Shown here piece by piece: positions 63,701-64,000 of a DNA stretch of 64,000 bases. Source of the DNA: Alteromonas antoniana (lineage in GTDB: Bacteria > Pseudomonadota > Gammaproteobacteria > Enterobacterales > Alteromonadaceae); assembly GCF_019249295.1 (NCBI RefSeq), contig NZ_JAESDH010000023.1:1-64000 (forward strand), in the 5' to 3' direction. Numbering within the stretch: position 1 is the stretch's first letter; every line of letters begins with the position of its first letter. The position numbers and the translations under genes are program-made. The notes under the pieces were generated by a model. It saw only the letters and a program-made list of their open reading frames with translations. It searched no databases and was not told the DNA's origin.

Positions 63701-64000
63701 CAGAAGAAAAGGCCAAAGCGCAACAGGAAGAAATGGCGCGTATCGACGCTGAGCGCAAAGAGGAGCAGGCCAGACTGCAGGATGCCTTGCAGTCAAAACA
63801 ATCTCAGTTAGCGGAAACGGCACGCAACCTGGAAGAAGCGAAAAAGCTCAACGAAGAAGCCGCTGCAGAGAAAGCCCGTCAACAGGCCATTCTTGATCGT
63901 TTGCAGGAAGAAATGCAGACCACCCGCGAGGAAGCGGAAGCCCAGCAACGCAAACTGGCAGAGCTTAACGAGGAGCGTAAGCAGGAGCACGCCAAACTTC
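60703..64000 (+). CDS. Membrane PAS-domain sensor with giant coiled coil (3' end outside window)
   Basis: This uninterrupted frame of at least 1,099 codons continues past the window end. It has an N-terminal hydrophobic segment (11-28), a membrane helix (about 41-63) and a linker. Four PAS-like domains follow, at about 85-190 (STGVVLYADDRRIVYANRTA), 320-430 (IPDACYLLDADLKITECNKH), 440-540 (APMGVVVFDGDDAIKEVNHT) and 555-665 (SVPVGILENDGFTHLNSAAC). From about 670 on it is a heptad-rich coiled coil, very rich in Gln, Glu, Lys and Ala. No kinase boxes appear before the edge. The PAS order suggests a hybrid sensor kinase whose catalytic part follows, but this cannot be seen. GGAAG precedes ATG 60703. 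Minus-strand frames inside it are shadows of the coiled coil. Confidence 0.82.
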   Translation, partial: MTVTIRQIKRISLLNALFGILFASPAWAITDKVQSLSPGMFTVVFYALTAIAVLFILLFVIKSMAAKRQQRQFAEQTDKLNEINARMDSLSTGVVLYADDRRIVYANRTAAYLLGKKADTLKGAVLFDSFPQDIEDELTNALESAKERTLQCVLPSRNRHYRLRVMPKMPETTGCAGQIILEDVNQFQLELDASTALATHLQSLWATPRTGLLRINTATEQVTVNETLGDWIATPPASISEIPGIFADADIIAIEQLLERAKDGEPEAIDASLTGKSKAIPVVVHAVRAQHTEAGEPLIHLTLVSRLAETESAAQANAIKKRFQSLSSTIPDACYLLDADLKITECNKHFAKVFGADPMRVKGKPVTEVACFNDKLKNLHMQVETMMAKKEVIELTVGDDVHKTLRMHLQALSEDGERTGMIVIAEDISEQVALEKSRDHAVKRLGTFIDHAPMGVVVFDGDDAIKEVNHTVTRQLGLSADELTNRTFYDLFSQSDDAGRAAKKLHRHDQFAELPAKLKGSLKPVSATLYASKISEIPQEFVCWIGGREEQEYLNTRFERLVKYSSVPVGILENDGFTHLNSAACAFFGLRDEDELLGKGPDHIKLNAKEERARQLTEKLNTARMQGQVQTFTWQHTLRGEELPCELTLIPILRNGELQSIICLWVDLRAVEQANAARMEALQLREAAEREVEEKQQLLASSQSKLERQSETLAKTEKTLASTEQKLSEAEEDLSVKMDTISDLQQAHKDISAHLASLQGDYTRNKNLLAESQKVNAELESQLEQSSAKVGRLEQQRNQIADALQYSEKQYRQAQAQLDDSKKETERLKQAQSRQQEEVEHYLTQISSLKDSIGEKDQQLSDVSGQIQTLQSQLVSSGQASEKLREQLKNQRIASEKAEKQRREIELACKAAEAELAAKARNIDHLQHEMQMLEKMSQQEKGDMEAYAKQLQQELETKQSQLSKTESALSDIRKQAEKDKQEKAQQQDVLNKLQQEMQDAEEKAKAQQEEMARIDAERKEEQARLQDALQSKQSQLAETARNLEEAKKLNEEAAAEKARQQAILDRLQEEMQTTREEAEAQQRKLAELNEERKQEHAKL

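Noticed and set aside
62884..63990. Series of minus-strand frames rich in Phe and Leu
   Set aside because: They are antisense to the Gln/Glu/Lys-rich coiled coil of the long PAS protein, whose plus-strand frame is unbroken.

Overview
The window reads as chromosomal DNA of a marine heterotrophic gammaproteobacterium, most likely of the Alteromonadales (Alteromonas relatives). The support is the gene content: two large TonB-dependent receptors, a thermostable-hemolysin-family protein, DUF3185 and DUF2892 membrane proteins, plant-polysaccharide glycosidases and a large acyl-CoA oxidation operon, with a base composition that looks close to 50% GC. The genus cannot be fixed from the sequence alone. 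I saw no rRNA, tRNA, insertion sequence, prophage or CRISPR array.

Layout. 0.3-2.2 kb: an operon of a TonB energy transducer, an ECF sigma factor and a probable membrane anti-sigma factor. 3-7.9 kb (minus strand): an RND/MMPL exporter with a LolA-like periplasmic protein and an outer-membrane barrel, a likely trans-envelope lipid route. 8-10.2 kb: a FhuE-like siderophore receptor behind a Fur-like box. 10.6-17.7 kb: a BON-domain protein, a fused enoyl-CoA hydratase/3-hydroxyacyl-CoA dehydrogenase, an MFS transporter and a second TonB receptor. 17.8-30 kb: GH51 arabinofuranosidase, a frameshifted feruloyl-CoA-synthase-like gene, an aldehyde dehydrogenase, an internally deleted siderophore-interacting protein, CsbD, an aldo/keto reductase and a GH9 cellulase. 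30.3-33.4 kb: a gluconate module (gntT, gntK, gntR) with recognisable GntR operators. 33.7-37 kb: small envelope proteins and the ribosome-rescue factor arfB.

The most interesting part is 37.4-45.7 kb on the minus strand. Two operons lie head to tail. The upstream one encodes a PmrA/QseB-type response regulator, its kinase, a cysteine-free cupredoxin, an FTR1-family membrane protein that has lost both iron-binding REXXE motifs, and an outer-membrane protein. The downstream one encodes a thermostable-hemolysin-family protein (a family related to acyltransferase and acyl-homoserine-lactone synthase folds), an acyl-activating AMP ligase, a heme-oxygenase-like diiron enzyme, an SDR reductase and a TPR protein, packed with ATGA overlaps. 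Both promoters carry the same element, CTTAAG-N5-CTTAAG, placed 10 bp before a -10 hexamer. This is the layout of a PmrA box. The region therefore looks like a metal- or envelope-responsive two-component system that controls both itself and an undescribed acyl-derived small-molecule or lipid pathway. A third, looser array of the same half-sites precedes the fused beta-oxidation gene at 11.4 kb.

45.8-57.4 kb: an IclR regulator, a DUF418 protein and a seven-gene catabolic operon (alcohol dehydrogenase, three acyl-CoA dehydrogenases including a PimC/PimD-like heteromeric pair, ETF-ubiquinone oxidoreductase, 3-hydroxyacyl-CoA dehydrogenase, thiolase). A perfect palindrome sits in its promoter. 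57.5-64 kb: an alpha/beta hydrolase, a soluble zinc-binding-domain chemoreceptor, a ClpP-like envelope protein and a very long PAS/coiled-coil membrane protein that runs off the window.
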